Source of the DNA: Torymus aiolomorphi
Taxonomy: Eukaryota > Arthropoda > Insecta > Hymenoptera > Torymidae
Length of the DNA: 64,000 bases
Assembly: GCA_036365515.1 (NCBI GenBank)
Contig: CM070877.1
Location: 14,204,601-14,268,600 of the forward strand
Direction of reading: 5' to 3'
Positions 49,548 to 60,629 of this stretch are shown in pieces. The notes under the pieces are model-generated. The model had not been told where the DNA came from, ran no database searches, and worked only from the letters and a program-made list of their open reading frames with translations. The first letter of the stretch is position 1, and every line of letters begins with the position of its first letter. A program made the position numbers and the translations under genes.

Positions 49548-50195
49548 ATGCGTCTGGATCTCAGCTTCTACTCGATCGATTTTAACTGGACAGGTCTCGT
49601 TCTTTTGTTTTTTTTTGTGTGACGGCGGGTCAAAAATTCGTTTTTGCATTCACCGATGCGTTTTTGTTTTATTTCGAGTTTTCTATTTTCTCAAAATTGA
49701 TTTTTGCTTTTTTTTAATGATAAGATCGAGATATTTGAATCGAATAGATAGCATTCGAAAGAGCATTAAAATACCTATATTTTCTAAAAAAAAAAATTTC
49801 TCTAGCTATCACGGTTCTTTTGTTATTAACAAAAACGTGTTTTTTCTTAAAAAGTTTATAACTCCTAAACTTAACGGTCAATTTTTTTGAAAAAAATCAT
49901 GATAATGCAGAATATAAATAGCTATAATCTGTAAAACTTCAATCCATTTTTTCGATTAGTTTTTGAGAAAAAAAATTGAAATATGAAAAAAAAATGAGTT
50001 TTGTATGTCTAACGGTTACGGACGTAAAATGAACTTAATCGATTCAAAATTGCTTGTAGAGGTAGATTTTGGATAGCTCTCGATCGAGTTCTTTGCTCAA
50101 AATGATTAGTCCAGAAATTTCAGAAATATTTGAGAATAAAATTTTTTTAACCTTTTTTTCAAATCGTAATTTCTCGAGAACGGCTCCATGTATCC
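49406..50195. repeat. Dispersed hairpin-headed repeat, copy 2
   Basis: Same hairpin head GCTTCCTCCTAGAGGAAGC, GT microsatellite (about 49512-49541) and A/T-rich body as copy 1. It ends near TTCTCGAGAACGGCTC. It lies about 340 bp upstream of the F-box gene's presumed start, on the opposite side of its promoter. No protein. Confidence 0.8.
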
Positions 50196-51012
50196 GTTCT
50201 AAATTTATAGACAGTTTTGTATGTGATATAGTATAACGAGGTTCCAAGATAAAATACGGAGAAGATAAGCATCTCGGTCCTCCGTATTCTATCGAACCCG
50301 TTAGGCTCTCGTTCCCGCGAATTCGTATATCTCGAGCGAGTATTGACATCGCTCGGACGATGTATTCGCGTTAGCTACGCGCGGGGCAGGCGCGACTTTG
50401 ACCGTTGCTAAGTCGCGCCCGATTCTTTTTGAATCAGATTCTCTCGGGCTGTCAAACCGGGCGTACGCGAGTTAATTTGATCGTCCGCGAAGAAAACGGT
50501 ATCGTTTCTGACGGAACTTTTAAACCAAACTTTCATTGATAAATCGAAAAAATGATTTTGACGTATTTTTAGATAATGTACTCTTATGTAAAGATCAAAA
50601 CGTATTCGCAGCTGGAAACTTCATTAAAATATTCGATACGGTTTATCGATAAAAGAGAGATTATTTGAAATTCTGAATTTTAATTTAAAATGTCTCCGGA
50701 TCTCGATAAGCTGTATTGGAGGAGTCTTATTATTGTTACTGATAAAATTTACATCGACTTTATGGGATATTAATTATCGATTTCTCTGAGATGTCATAAA
50801 ATCTTTAGATCATTTCAACGTTTCCGTATAAATGTTTGTACATTTTTAAAACAATCATTTTTTAATTATGGATATTGTGCACGAACGAACGTGTACGAGT
50901 TATTTATATTGTTAGAGTTTGTCAACGAGAAGAAATCAATAAGTGTGACTCTTGGAGTCTCTGTTCCAACCCACTCGAGAGTAGAGATGGAGCAGAAAGA
51001 AAGGTTGAACGT
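50196..51012. other. Intergenic DNA with hairpins
   Basis: A perfect 10-bp stem GGCGCGACTT/AAGTCGCGCC (50389-50419, 11-base loop) sits in a GC-rich patch. A second inverted pair, AATACGGAG/CTCCGTATT, is at about 50254-50288. No gene is recognised. Confidence 0.5.
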
Positions 51013-51240
51013 GAAAGCACGTTCTAATAAATAAAGTAAAGGCAATAATATGTCTTAGTCGCAACTAAGACAAGTGTAGGCAAATGTACGCAACAAGTAT
51101 AGGCAAAAGTATAGGGGAAAAGTAACAAGGCATGTGCATAAAGCACCTAATAAATATGTAAGTAAAGGCAATAATATGTCTTAGTCGCAACTAAGACAAG
51201 GGTAGGCAAATGTACGCAACAAGTATAGGCAAAAGTATAG
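51013..51240. repeat. Tandem duplication, period ~126, with palindrome
   Basis: Copies at about 51013-51113 and 51139-51240. Each holds the palindrome CTTAGTCGCAACTAAG (51053-51068 and 51179-51194) and short GTATAGGCAAAA subrepeats. Confidence 0.9.
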
Positions 51241-52229
51241 GCAATGTCTGTATATAGCGGTTAGAGGGGTATGGGTAATATTGGTAAGTAGAGGAGACTG
51301 TATGTTTTAATGTCTCCCTCGAGTGCAAGTCGTGTGCCTATACTTATACACTCGGGGTGATGTTTTTCATTGCGGGTAGCGATTTGGCACTTGCCATCTA
51401 GCGGACACTTGCGGCACTATACAGTCCCGAACAGATATTAACGAAAGCAATATGGAAGTTTGAAAGTTTGATAGCGTAGGAGTCATATTAAATGTAGATT
51501 GAAGGTTTTAAAAATTAATTACGCAAAGTGACACAGTTTAATCTAATGGATGAATGAATTAATAAAATTTTCTCTGCACAGTATTATTGCACATAACATT
51601 AAGTAATCGTAATTTTAAGAAAAGTAAAATGATTGGTTCATACATTCTAAGTAATTATTCAATTCGTGCATTTAAAAAACTTCTTCTATGCTGAAACTTT
51701 CTCTTTTACTTTAAATATTAATTTTTAATTTATAAAATGTCTTGATTGCTCTGAATATTATTTAAATTAAACTTGTGAGTTTTTTTGTTGCAGTTGCAAT
51801 TTTTGACCGTTATCATTTTAGTGTATATATTAAAAGAACAACAAAAAATAACTTTACTTTCTTAAACGTTCTTGATGTTCTTTGTTTCTTAAATAATTAG
51901 CAATGTACATCCGAGTTTTGCATAACGACACACATTGACACAATACATGTCAATTGAAACATAAAATCTAAATTTTTAGTTCTGCGGACAATATATCAAC
52001 TTATAGCCTTGGAAGATATGTTCAAAAAAATAACTTATTTCTCACCAGGTTTTAAGGTACTATTAAGCCCTCTTTTATTTAGTAAGAATTCACTTACATG
52101 TATAACCACGTAGCCAACAAAATATTATTTGCAACTATGTTAGTTAGTGAGCTATACAATCGACACTGTGTCTTTCAGTATTCTTTTTATTAAGATTCAC
52201 ATGTTATACACCTAACGTCTACATACCAA
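51241..52229. other. Intergenic DNA, no gene seen
   Basis: Contains GCCATCTAGCGG at 51393. The rest is A+T-rich without a supported feature. Confidence 0.45.
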
Positions 52230-52560
52230 ACTTAAAAGTGCCTCATTGCAAAACTTGCATCAACTCGTCGTTTCCCATGAAATTACTACTTTGCAACAGA
52301 ATTGGTTGCTGTTTACTGATTTCTCTCCCACTCAACTTCCCTTTCCCGCGCTCTCGTCATGCGCGAAACGCAATCTCCCGCGTCCTTTCTCCCACGAAAA
52401 TTTCTTGGCAATCCCCGACGGCGTTTGCTCTCGTGGCTATTAAATAGGCACTGCACCTGCTCAACACTATAGGATCATCCTGTAATCGTCTAATTTAGAG
52501 CGTCACGCAAAAATTACGCGCCCGGCGAGAAACTCTCGCGGTGGTATAAGTAGTTGCAAA
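52230..52560. other. Skew-switch CpG island 30 (weak)
   Basis: C-rich 52310-52420; core 52350-52440 and 52500-52540; G bias at 52525-52560. Confidence 0.45.
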
Positions 52561-52578
52561 TTTACAAGTGTTGTTTCC

Positions 52579-52626
52579 TGTGCAGCAGACGATTATCTTC
52601 TTGTGCAGCAGACGAGTATCTTCTTG
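52579..52626. repeat. 23-bp tandem repeat, two copies
   Basis: TGCAGCAGACGA(T/G)TATCTTCT is repeated at 52581 and 52604. Confidence 0.9.
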
Positions 52627-52879
52627 TAGATTGTTGGAATAAGATCTTTCCCCTTGATAGCTTTGGTTAACAATTAATATCTACTATTTTTTCAACTTTT
52701 TACTTTGATTTAGGCGACAATTTCCCTGGAAGGACAGTTTTAAGAAATCTAGGATAACAGATAATCCATGATTCATATTTTTTAAAGTAGAAAAACAAAA
52801 TTAGTTTGATAGGTGTATGTTAGCCTTTTCTGTTCCGTAAAATCATCTCTGTAAAACAAGAGCCTTTACTTATATCTGA

Positions 52880-53300
52880 TCCAGATTGGCGCCACGAGAA
52901 ATCGCCAACACAAATACCTGTATACACGCCACGCTTATTTCTGGCAACAATTACGCGCCACCGTAATACTCGTCTTTATCCTCAGCATCGCGCTTATATA
53001 TAGATATACATATTTGCGGCCATCTATCCATCCGTCTGTTTATCTACCTATCTATCTGGACCTTTACTCTCTTCGTCTCTGTCGTTTTATCTCCGATCCC
53101 GCGTGTGCGCACTCGCACTTGCCTCATCCCCTGAAGCCTCTAAAGTTTAAAGCCCTGCGAAAGCTCTTTTGGGAGGAAAAGAGAGAGAGAGGGAGAGAGA
53201 GTTTCATGATTCTTTGTTTCTCCTTTTCTTTCATTAGCGGACGTAATCGAGTTTTCTGGAGTCGCGTAAAATGTTCAGAGATACGTGTTGATCCTTTTTG
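52880..53300. other. Skew-switch CpG island 31
   Basis: C-rich 52890-53150, then G/A-rich 53160-53250. The 95-codon plus frame across it has no recognisable domain. Confidence 0.5.
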
Positions 53301-53306
53301 ATATTC

Positions 53307-53376
53307 CGTGCGTAAAGTACTACTTCTTCGCACGCTTAGGTTTTCAAGCGTGCGCTAAAATAGCACTTTACGTACG
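53307..53376. repeat. 70-nt hairpin A
   Basis: Outer stem CGTGCGTAAAGT/ACTTTACGTACG, inner stem CGCACGCTT/AAGCGTGCG, and a symmetric internal loop of about 10 bases on each side. Resembles a miRNA precursor in size only. Confidence 0.7.
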
Positions 53377-53394
53377 TTGTGTTAAAATATAATG

Positions 53395-53462
53395 TTCGAT
53401 ACTCGTGATAAACATGATTCTGACACTCGTGCCAGGATCATTTTTATCGCACTAGTATCGAA
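53395..53462. repeat. 68-nt hairpin B
   Basis: TTCGATAC..GTGATAAA..ATGAT pairs with GATCAT..TTATC..CAC..GTATCGAA around a loop of about 17 bases. It starts 18 bases after hairpin A. Confidence 0.7.
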
Positions 53463-53769
53463 AGTACTATTACGGCACAGCAAAGCAGGTGTCATTTTTT
53501 AGGTGAGTAAATTTATTTTAGGATTATATATATTCTCTTCAAGGACTTTAGAATTTCCAGTTACTGAAGTGTATGCTTATATTCCTTTATAGAATATTAA
53601 TTGTAATGACAGTTATCTCGAATATTCTTCGATATTGACATCAAAGATCGAATGGACAGACGCATTCGACTGAAAAAAGTAATCTATAAGAAAATAATAA
53701 TTAAATTTTGTCTAGTATATTATGGGAAATGAAAAGTTATTCAAATTGCTATTCATCAATTCCGGAAAA

Positions 53770-54210
53770 TTCCCAAACTCAAGCAGTCCTCTACCTATAA
53801 CGTCACACTCACCAAAGTCCACTCCTCGCTAAAATCCTGTTAAAATGCTAAACAATTACCGACCGAACGAAACTTCCCCGAAAAAGCCTCATACATAATC
53901 CCCATTTCCGACAGGAAACGTAGGCGCTCGTTTTTCACGATTACAAAACCGAACAGACGCTTGGATTCGTCGTTCCGCCCGCAGCGGCGTTCTTTATTTA
54001 TGAAGACCCTTGGCTCAATATCTATGATAATACAGCGCGATAGCCTTTTTTATTGCGTCGAAGCGTGCGAGGGTCCGAGATTTATTCATGGGGTCCGGTT
54101 TTGAGGCACAAGTGCACGGGGGTTATGTGTACCTCCTTTTTTCCTTTCTCGTGGGATGTGTCGGCAGTGCATTGGGTGAGAAGGATATTTCGTGTCTTAA
54201 TTCGTGGGAT
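53770..54210. other. Skew-switch CpG island 32
   Basis: C-rich 53770-53910, core 53920-54080, G-rich 54060-54200. Confidence 0.65.
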
Positions 54211-55249
54211 AGTTTAGAGGTTGAAATAAACGTAAAAGCAATAATGATGATAAGTATTTGAATTCTCTTTCTATACATATAATTAAATTTTGAAAAACAA
54301 TGTTGTAATTCGAGATAAAAAGGTTGATTGGAAAATATAAACGGAGAAACTGGTGTATTTGCAGGCTAGGTGTATCAAGTCTATCATCGGCATTGTACTT
54401 AAAAGATCAAAAAACCAATAGTAATCAATAAAGTACAAAAAAAAAAAATTTACGAATTATGTATAATTAAACTTGCAGCTAGACATTGCAAGTAATTACA
54501 TAATAATACATTCGATATATTGACATTCATTTTTAATGGTTTTTCTTTGAAAAATTAAACTCATAAAGAAAAGGTATCACCTTCAAAAGTGAAACTTACG
54601 CCGTATATTATATACGCAGCAAATAGATACACTTTCCAAGTTATAATTTGAAAATTTAAATTAGCGCTTCTTCACTTGAAAGTTTCCCAGGACACACATA
54701 TTTTATATACTAGGGTAACATTATAATAAAATACAATTCTTTTGAGTTTATATTCGATCGTAGAAAAGTTTTTAACAAGTAACTGTTGAACACTTTTGAA
54801 AGTTCTTCCCTTCCTGTAAAAATGTGTCCCCCGAAGAAAAATTTCTTTTCAGAAAAGCAGCGGATTGTAATTTAACTCTTAGAAACTTTTTGTCAAGGGA
54901 GAAACTACCTCTATTTAGTTTTTCATTAAAACGACTAAGAGTTTAGAAAACATTTAGCGTTATTTGAATTTACCTTCGGCCAAGTTTCGCTTCTGCCGTA
55001 AGTAACTTGTTGGCCCTCTCTTTTACTTTAGCCCAACTTGATTTACTTGTTTCAGATATTCGTACACGCAGCATTTTTAATTCATTCTTCAAATATTTCT
55101 TATTTTAAAACTAATCTAATTACTGACTTGACAAGCATCATTCACTCAATACCACTGCAAGACTTCAGTGATTATTTTATTTTTAATTCGACTAAACTTT
55201 AAATTTCGAACAAACCGCGACCTGTCGTGCTATCAAGTTTAATTTTCCA
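54211..55249. other. A+T-rich linker, no gene seen
   Basis: No supported coding, RNA or repeat feature in about 1 kb. Confidence 0.5.
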
Positions 55250-55510
55250 GAAACAATACTGTCGATAGATTTTGGTCCACAAGAGCATTATGTGCGCATG
55301 GATTTACCCCGCGAGCGCGCGTATCAAAGGATTTTATCACTGAATGCGCAGACGAACAAGTGCGCAAATACGAATCGATGGGCGCAGTTAGTGTATTTTA
55401 CGAGGACATCCGCTGATAAAGACAATACGCTAAGGCAGAACACAATGGCGAGCTAATGAGTGTGTAACGGCGCGGTTCGGAGAGATTTCGCAACGTTATG
55501 GTAATGGTAA
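55250..55510. other. Skew-switch CpG island 33 (short)
   Basis: CpG-rich 55290-55480 with a G-biased right edge (55440-55540) and a weak left shoulder. Confidence 0.4.
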
Positions 55511-55929
55511 TATGAGGAACAAAGGTGTAATTGATTTATGCATCATTGATAGAGATTGCACAATCCAAATAAAAGCTCTGATTCATACTTTGAAAAAGCG
55601 GTGTGGTACCTATAGAATATGTTGTAATGGAAGTCCTTTGATGGATTTTAGATATAGCGCAATTCGCTGTTTTAGATTACTCCAGAGGTTTCGAATAGAC
55701 TTATATCATTTAAGGTAGTGTGAGTGGAATATTTCAATATCTTGATGATATAATTTAAGTATTTTTTATGCAAATTCGCATGCGTCTTCTTAACTTCATC
55801 CGCACATTTGTATTGGATCTAATCCATAATAAAAGCTTTCTTCTCACTAACATATCTGATTGAAAGATTATACTCGATAACATTATTTTCAAATAATATT
55901 TTAAAAACTATATATCCAATTCATGCAAA

Positions 55930-57000
55930 GTACCAATAAAGCCCTCCTTCCTTCACGGCACTTCCGAGCGTCATCGATTACCGTAGGACAGCCAATCACC
56001 TTCAAGACCCTATATCCGCTACGACCAACTTGGAGAAAATAAAGACCTACATCGACTCATTTGCATAAGAAAATCCTAGAGAAAAAGGCTGCGACGACGA
56101 CGCACAGTGGGTTGAAAGACCAAAAAAATGCTCAAAAGTCTTGATTTAATCGAATTCTGCATGGAAAAAAAATCTGACCCGGTAAAATTCTTCTTTTTGC
56201 ACCACTTTTTGAGAAATTTTTCTCCCCGAAGGTTTAAATGTATTTATAAAAATGTTACCGATACCATTTTACCATGCTGTCGCGAATTCGATATCTTTAG
56301 CGTTTGGTTTTTGATGGAAATGATCAAGAATAATTTATATTGCTAATTATATTATTATTTTTGTAATTTTTAGTATTTTTGGCCCTTAACCCTTTAAGGC
56401 CACACTTATTTTTTCGATCGTGGAGCACATACTGGATCAATTTGGCCCATACTCATTTTTGAACAACTATATTTCTGAAATTATCAATTATAGAATTAAC
56501 AAAAATTTATGGATAATCGTGAATGACTCAAGAATTCATTCACGTAATTTTGAAGCAAAAATATAATTTCTTTGGTACCTAAAATAATTAGCAATATAAA
56601 TTATTCTTGATCATTTCCGTCCAAAACCAAACGCTAAAGATATCGAATTCGCGACAGCATAGTAAAATGGTATCGGTAACATTTTTATAAATACATTTAA
56701 ACCTTCGGGGGGAAAAATTTCTCAAAAAGTGGGGACTTTTGAGCATTTTTTTGGTCTTTCAGCCCACTGTGCGACGCGACTCCCGCATATCGAAAATAGT
56801 CAACGCGCGACGTTGAACCCCGAAATTCGCTCTTTCTTCTTTCTCGAGTTCGCCGAATGGATTAGAGGGAGCAGTGGCAGGGGCAAAGGAGGAATCACGA
56901 ACAAGGTCGGATTAAGAAACCCTTCCTACCGAGTTTTCCTTGAGATTTATGGACGGAGCTGGCAGGTAGGTATACGTACGCGCGTTTTCGTGAATAGTCG

Positions 57001-57034
<34 letters not shown>

Positions 57035-57200
57035 GAAAGTTCGCCGACGATGTTTCGCTGGTTAGATCGAGAGTGAAAGATTAAGGTGTCGGCGAAAGAG
57101 AAAGAGAGAGAGAGCCAGGATTTGATGCAATTATTGCGGTGTCGAAAGTTTTCGGCGATGGATTGTGTACTTACTTGTTGGCGTATATTTGTGTACGTAG
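55930..57200. other. CpG island 34, split by a transposon
   Basis: The C-rich shoulder (55935-56040) and the G-rich shoulder (56860-57190, with a GA run at 57003-57030) are separated by the Transib-like element at 56103-56771. The linker 57200-57490 is A+T-rich. Confidence 0.55.
56103..56771. mobile_element. Transib-like MITE with CACAGTG termini
   Basis: A 669-bp non-autonomous element. The two termini match over the first 30 bases except for one. Each starts with the heptamer CACAGTG, then 12 bases, then AAAAAAATG. It is flanked by CGACG on both sides (56098-56102 and 56772-56776). A GC-rich 5-bp duplication and a CAC..TG heptamer are hallmarks of Transib transposons, the relatives of RAG1. 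The arms stay inverted inward to about 56350 and 56590; the left arm has about 70 extra bases. The spacer holds a CGTGAATGA/TCATTCACG hairpin. The 72-codon frame in the left arm is not thought to be a gene. Confidence 0.85.
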
Positions 57201-57489
57201 TTTGTCAGAAGAGTTGTTGATCGTACGAAATAGTTAGCTGGAACTACATATACATCGAGTGATTAAACTGATAAACAATGTGTTATAATGAAAAAAACTG
57301 TATGGTCTGGTATTTGACTGATCTAGTTAGACGATTTATCATATTAAAAATAATGTAAAAAGTTACTATAGTTGATATATTTTTAATATACGTTTATAAT
57401 ATTACATGATTCACAATTAAATATAGAGTGAAATCAATATAAAAACTGTGCATAAAGTTAGGTATAAAATAAATATGTGTATGCTACAC

Positions 57490-57835
<346 letters not shown>

Positions 57836-57865
57836 GAGATAGGTGTAAGGCTCAAAGTGGGTACC

Positions 57866-57994
57866 TACTCCCTCCAACCCCCTCCACCCCCCTCCACTTT
57901 CCCTCCACTTCCCCTCCACTTTTTACGGTGAAATTCTTTCAAATTTTACGTTATTTTGAAGGATGTCTGCCCCTCCACCCCCCTCCACCTTTCG
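57866..57994. repeat. CCCCTCCAC minisatellite
   Basis: Degenerate repeats of about 9-11 bp (57868-57925 and 57970-57990). The minus strand has four or more G runs with loops of 4-8 bases and could form a G-quadruplex. Confidence 0.75.
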
Positions 57995-58210
57995 CTGGTT
58001 ACGAATCTGAACTCTGATTTAGAAAATTAAAACTGACGGATCCAAGATGGCTACCAAAAATTGAAATTTTACTCGATTTTGCTGAAAATTATATATAGGG
58101 GGTTCCCGAATTCGCTGATTAGGAATCTGTACTCAGATTTTGAGAATTCAAAATGGCGGATCTAAGATGGTAGCCATATATTCAAATATTACTGGAATTT
58201 ACTGAAAATT
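57995..58210 (-). repeat. Two CCATCTTGG-type units, inverted orientation
   Basis: Two diverged units of about 105-110 bp with CAAGATGG/TAAGATGG and GAATCTG-ACTC-GATTT. These are the complement of the units at 46751-47112. Confidence 0.7.
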
Positions 58211-58292
58211 GTACATACAGAGTATTACTTGCGGTATTGCACAAAATCCCGCGGGTATTTCAATTTGGGAGGAATCGGAACTACTTTGTAGT

Positions 58293-58318
58293 ATATCGCA
58301 AGTTTGGACTTGCGATAT
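58293..58318. repeat. Perfect 11-bp hairpin before the SANT ORF
   Basis: ATATCGCAAGT pairs with ACTTGCGATAT around TTGG. A related direct copy of its right part (ACTTGCGGTATTGCACAAA) is at about 58227. Confidence 0.8.
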
Positions 58319-58439
58319 CGCACAAAGTCGTTCTTATTCCAAAGCGATCGTGCGAACCGATGCGGCTTGAGTCCCCCGGGGGATTCGCCGTATTCAGGCT
58401 CGCAGGATCGTTAATTATCTTTCTTTTTACAGCAGCGAC

Positions 58440-59024
58440 ATGGATTTTCCTAAATATCTGTATGATTTCGACGTGTGGCTGACGTCTCTGGAGAAGGTCC
58501 CAGCTCCGGCAGCGGTACCACAGCCAACTCCGGAACCCGCCCCCCTTGACATTGGAATGGATCTGGATGCGCTCATTCAAGAGATCTGTCCCATCCAGAT
58601 CGAAGAGCAGCCGGTCGTGCTCACGCCCGAAGAGGAGTCGGCGACGGTTGACTTCCTACACGCGCTTGAGGAGCGAGCAAGTGAACCGCGCATCGTGTTG
58701 GAAAGGCTTCCGACATCAGCCTCCAGCCACCAACCAGCTTCTGGAGGCTTGTCAAGATGGAGCGAGGAGGAAGTTGCCTTCCTCGTGTTCGAGGTTAACC
58801 GCTCCTATCAGGAATACCTCCAGCAGTCGGCGAACGAGCGCAGGGGCGTAATTAAGTGCGCAATAGTAGGCAAGGCCTTTCGTCTCCAGCACAAAAGCCA
58901 CGACCAGTGTAGGAGAAAGGCGAAGAAGCTCTTGCTGGCCAGCACGGCCCATGCCCGCAAGATGGGTATTACGGCGCCCTGCGTCCATCATTTCAACAAT
59001 GTTTACATGAGGAGGGCAGACTAG
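58440..59024 (+). CDS. Myb/SANT-like DNA-binding protein
   Basis: Encodes 194 residues from MDFPKYLYDFDVWL to a TAG at 59022. Residues 1-75 are acidic and proline-rich (PAPAAVPQPTPEPAP). The C-terminal half (about residues 103-175) has the pattern of a Myb/SANT or trihelix domain. It starts LSRWSEEEVAFLVFEV, has AIVGKAFRL in the middle and ends with SHDQCRRKAKKLL, giving three predicted helices with the QC-x2-KAKKL third helix. Such domains bind DNA in transcription factors and in the accessory protein of PIF/Harbinger transposons; no DDE transposase is visible here. A pyrimidine tract and AG (TTCTTTTTACAG) end 8 bases before the ATG and could be a 3' splice site; a second pyrimidine-CCAG lies after the stop (to about 59073). 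The segment is bracketed by direct repeats, so it may be mobile or duplicated. Confidence 0.6.
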   Translation: MDFPKYLYDFDVWLTSLEKVPAPAAVPQPTPEPAPLDIGMDLDALIQEICPIQIEEQPVVLTPEEESATVDFLHALEERASEPRIVLERLPTSASSHQPASGGLSRWSEEEVAFLVFEVNRSYQEYLQQSANERRGVIKCAIVGKAFRLQHKSHDQCRRKAKKLLLASTAHARKMGITAPCVHHFNNVYMRRAD

Positions 59025-59137
59025 CCACAATTTTTTATTTTATTTTTTATTTTTTATTTTCTTCTTTTTTTCCAGGAAATCACCCGATGACCAATCAGGT
59101 TATTTAACAAGGCATAATCAAGGCCCATTTTTCCAAA

Positions 59138-59416
<279 letters not shown>

Positions 59417-59439
59417 AATCGAATCGAACTGAGAAAAGA

Positions 59440-59700
59440 AAAAGAGAAGCACCGCTCGCCGGTTTTTTACGAGCCGAAAGTAGACGACGTATTATACATA
59501 TATACGCTCGTGCCGCGTTTACCCCTCGACGGGTTTAACGAGGGCTGATTCCTCGGCGCTGGCCGCACGGCACGCGCGATCGGCTCACGTATTGCGATGA
59601 GATTGAAGCAGGGTGATAATTTTGTGTTGTTGTCTGATAATTGTAGATAAAAAGGGGTAAATATGGGCGCCGGTGTAGAAAGGTCTGTTACATTTTTGTA
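59440..59700. other. G-rich right half of an island
   Basis: CpG core 59500-59590, then G/T-rich sequence to 59700. Probably the partner of the C-rich half at 57490-57673. Confidence 0.5.
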
Positions 59701-59816
59701 TTAATCTAGGAATCTGTATTAATTTTTAGGATTTTGTATTAAGCTTATAGGCGAAAGATGGTAAATAATCTTTTACGTGTGAGAGTATACATATAGAAAG
59801 AATGTTGCTTCATCCT

Positions 59817-60300
59817 AGAGCAAGCTTTGTGATAGTAAAATTTTAAATTTCGTTAAATCGTTCTAGAAACATGATTAGAGATGTTAGAAGTTTGAATCAC
59901 ATGATTTTAGAAAGTGTCTGTATGGATTGCGTGCATGTCTGTGTGTGTGTGTGCGTGCGTGCGTGCATGCGTGCGTATACCGCCTTATCGCATGATCTAC
60001 CCGATCGATTTTAATCGGAACGAGCTCATTTTTTTTTGTTTTTATGTCACAATTGGGTCAATATCTCTTTTTTGTTATATTCAATTCTTTTTCGTTTTAT
60101 TGCGATTTTTCGATTTTCAAAATTTTATTTTTCCATTTTTTTTTACAATTTAAAGTTAATATCGTGTATATATTATGAATTCACTTTATGGAGGATAAAA
60201 TTCTCTACAATTTGAAAAAAAAATTATGCCGCTAGCTATATTCAGTCATAAGTTATAGACAAAAACGTAGTTCTTTGTAAAAAAAAGGTTATATTTCGAA
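59817..60300. repeat. Dispersed hairpin-headed repeat, copy 3 (diverged)
   Basis: Begins GCTTCATCCTAGAGCAAGC (stem now imperfect), CTTTGTGATAGTAA, then GT/GC-rich simple repeat (59940-59985), CGATCGATTTTAATCGG and GAGCTCATTTTT. This is the same order as copies 1 and 2. Confidence 0.7.
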
Positions 60301-60629
60301 ATTTAAAAAAGATATTGACATGAATATTGTTTTGCTTAATAAGAATGGAGAAAACTATAGTGTGCTAAATTTTATTTGAACTTACTTGACTGGATGTTTT
60401 CGTAATAAAACCATCTACAACTATTTACGTTTGTTTATAATTGTGGCGGTGTAAATAAATTTTCACATCAACCTCTAAATTCATTTTATTTTTTTGGTTT
60501 TTACATAGTAATTTTATTGCAAAAATCTATAAACAAAATTAGTTTTCGAAAGTGTCCCGAAGAATTCAATAATTTGATAATCACTTACAAAAAATAGGTA
60601 AAAATTCCATACGTAATATTATTGATAAT

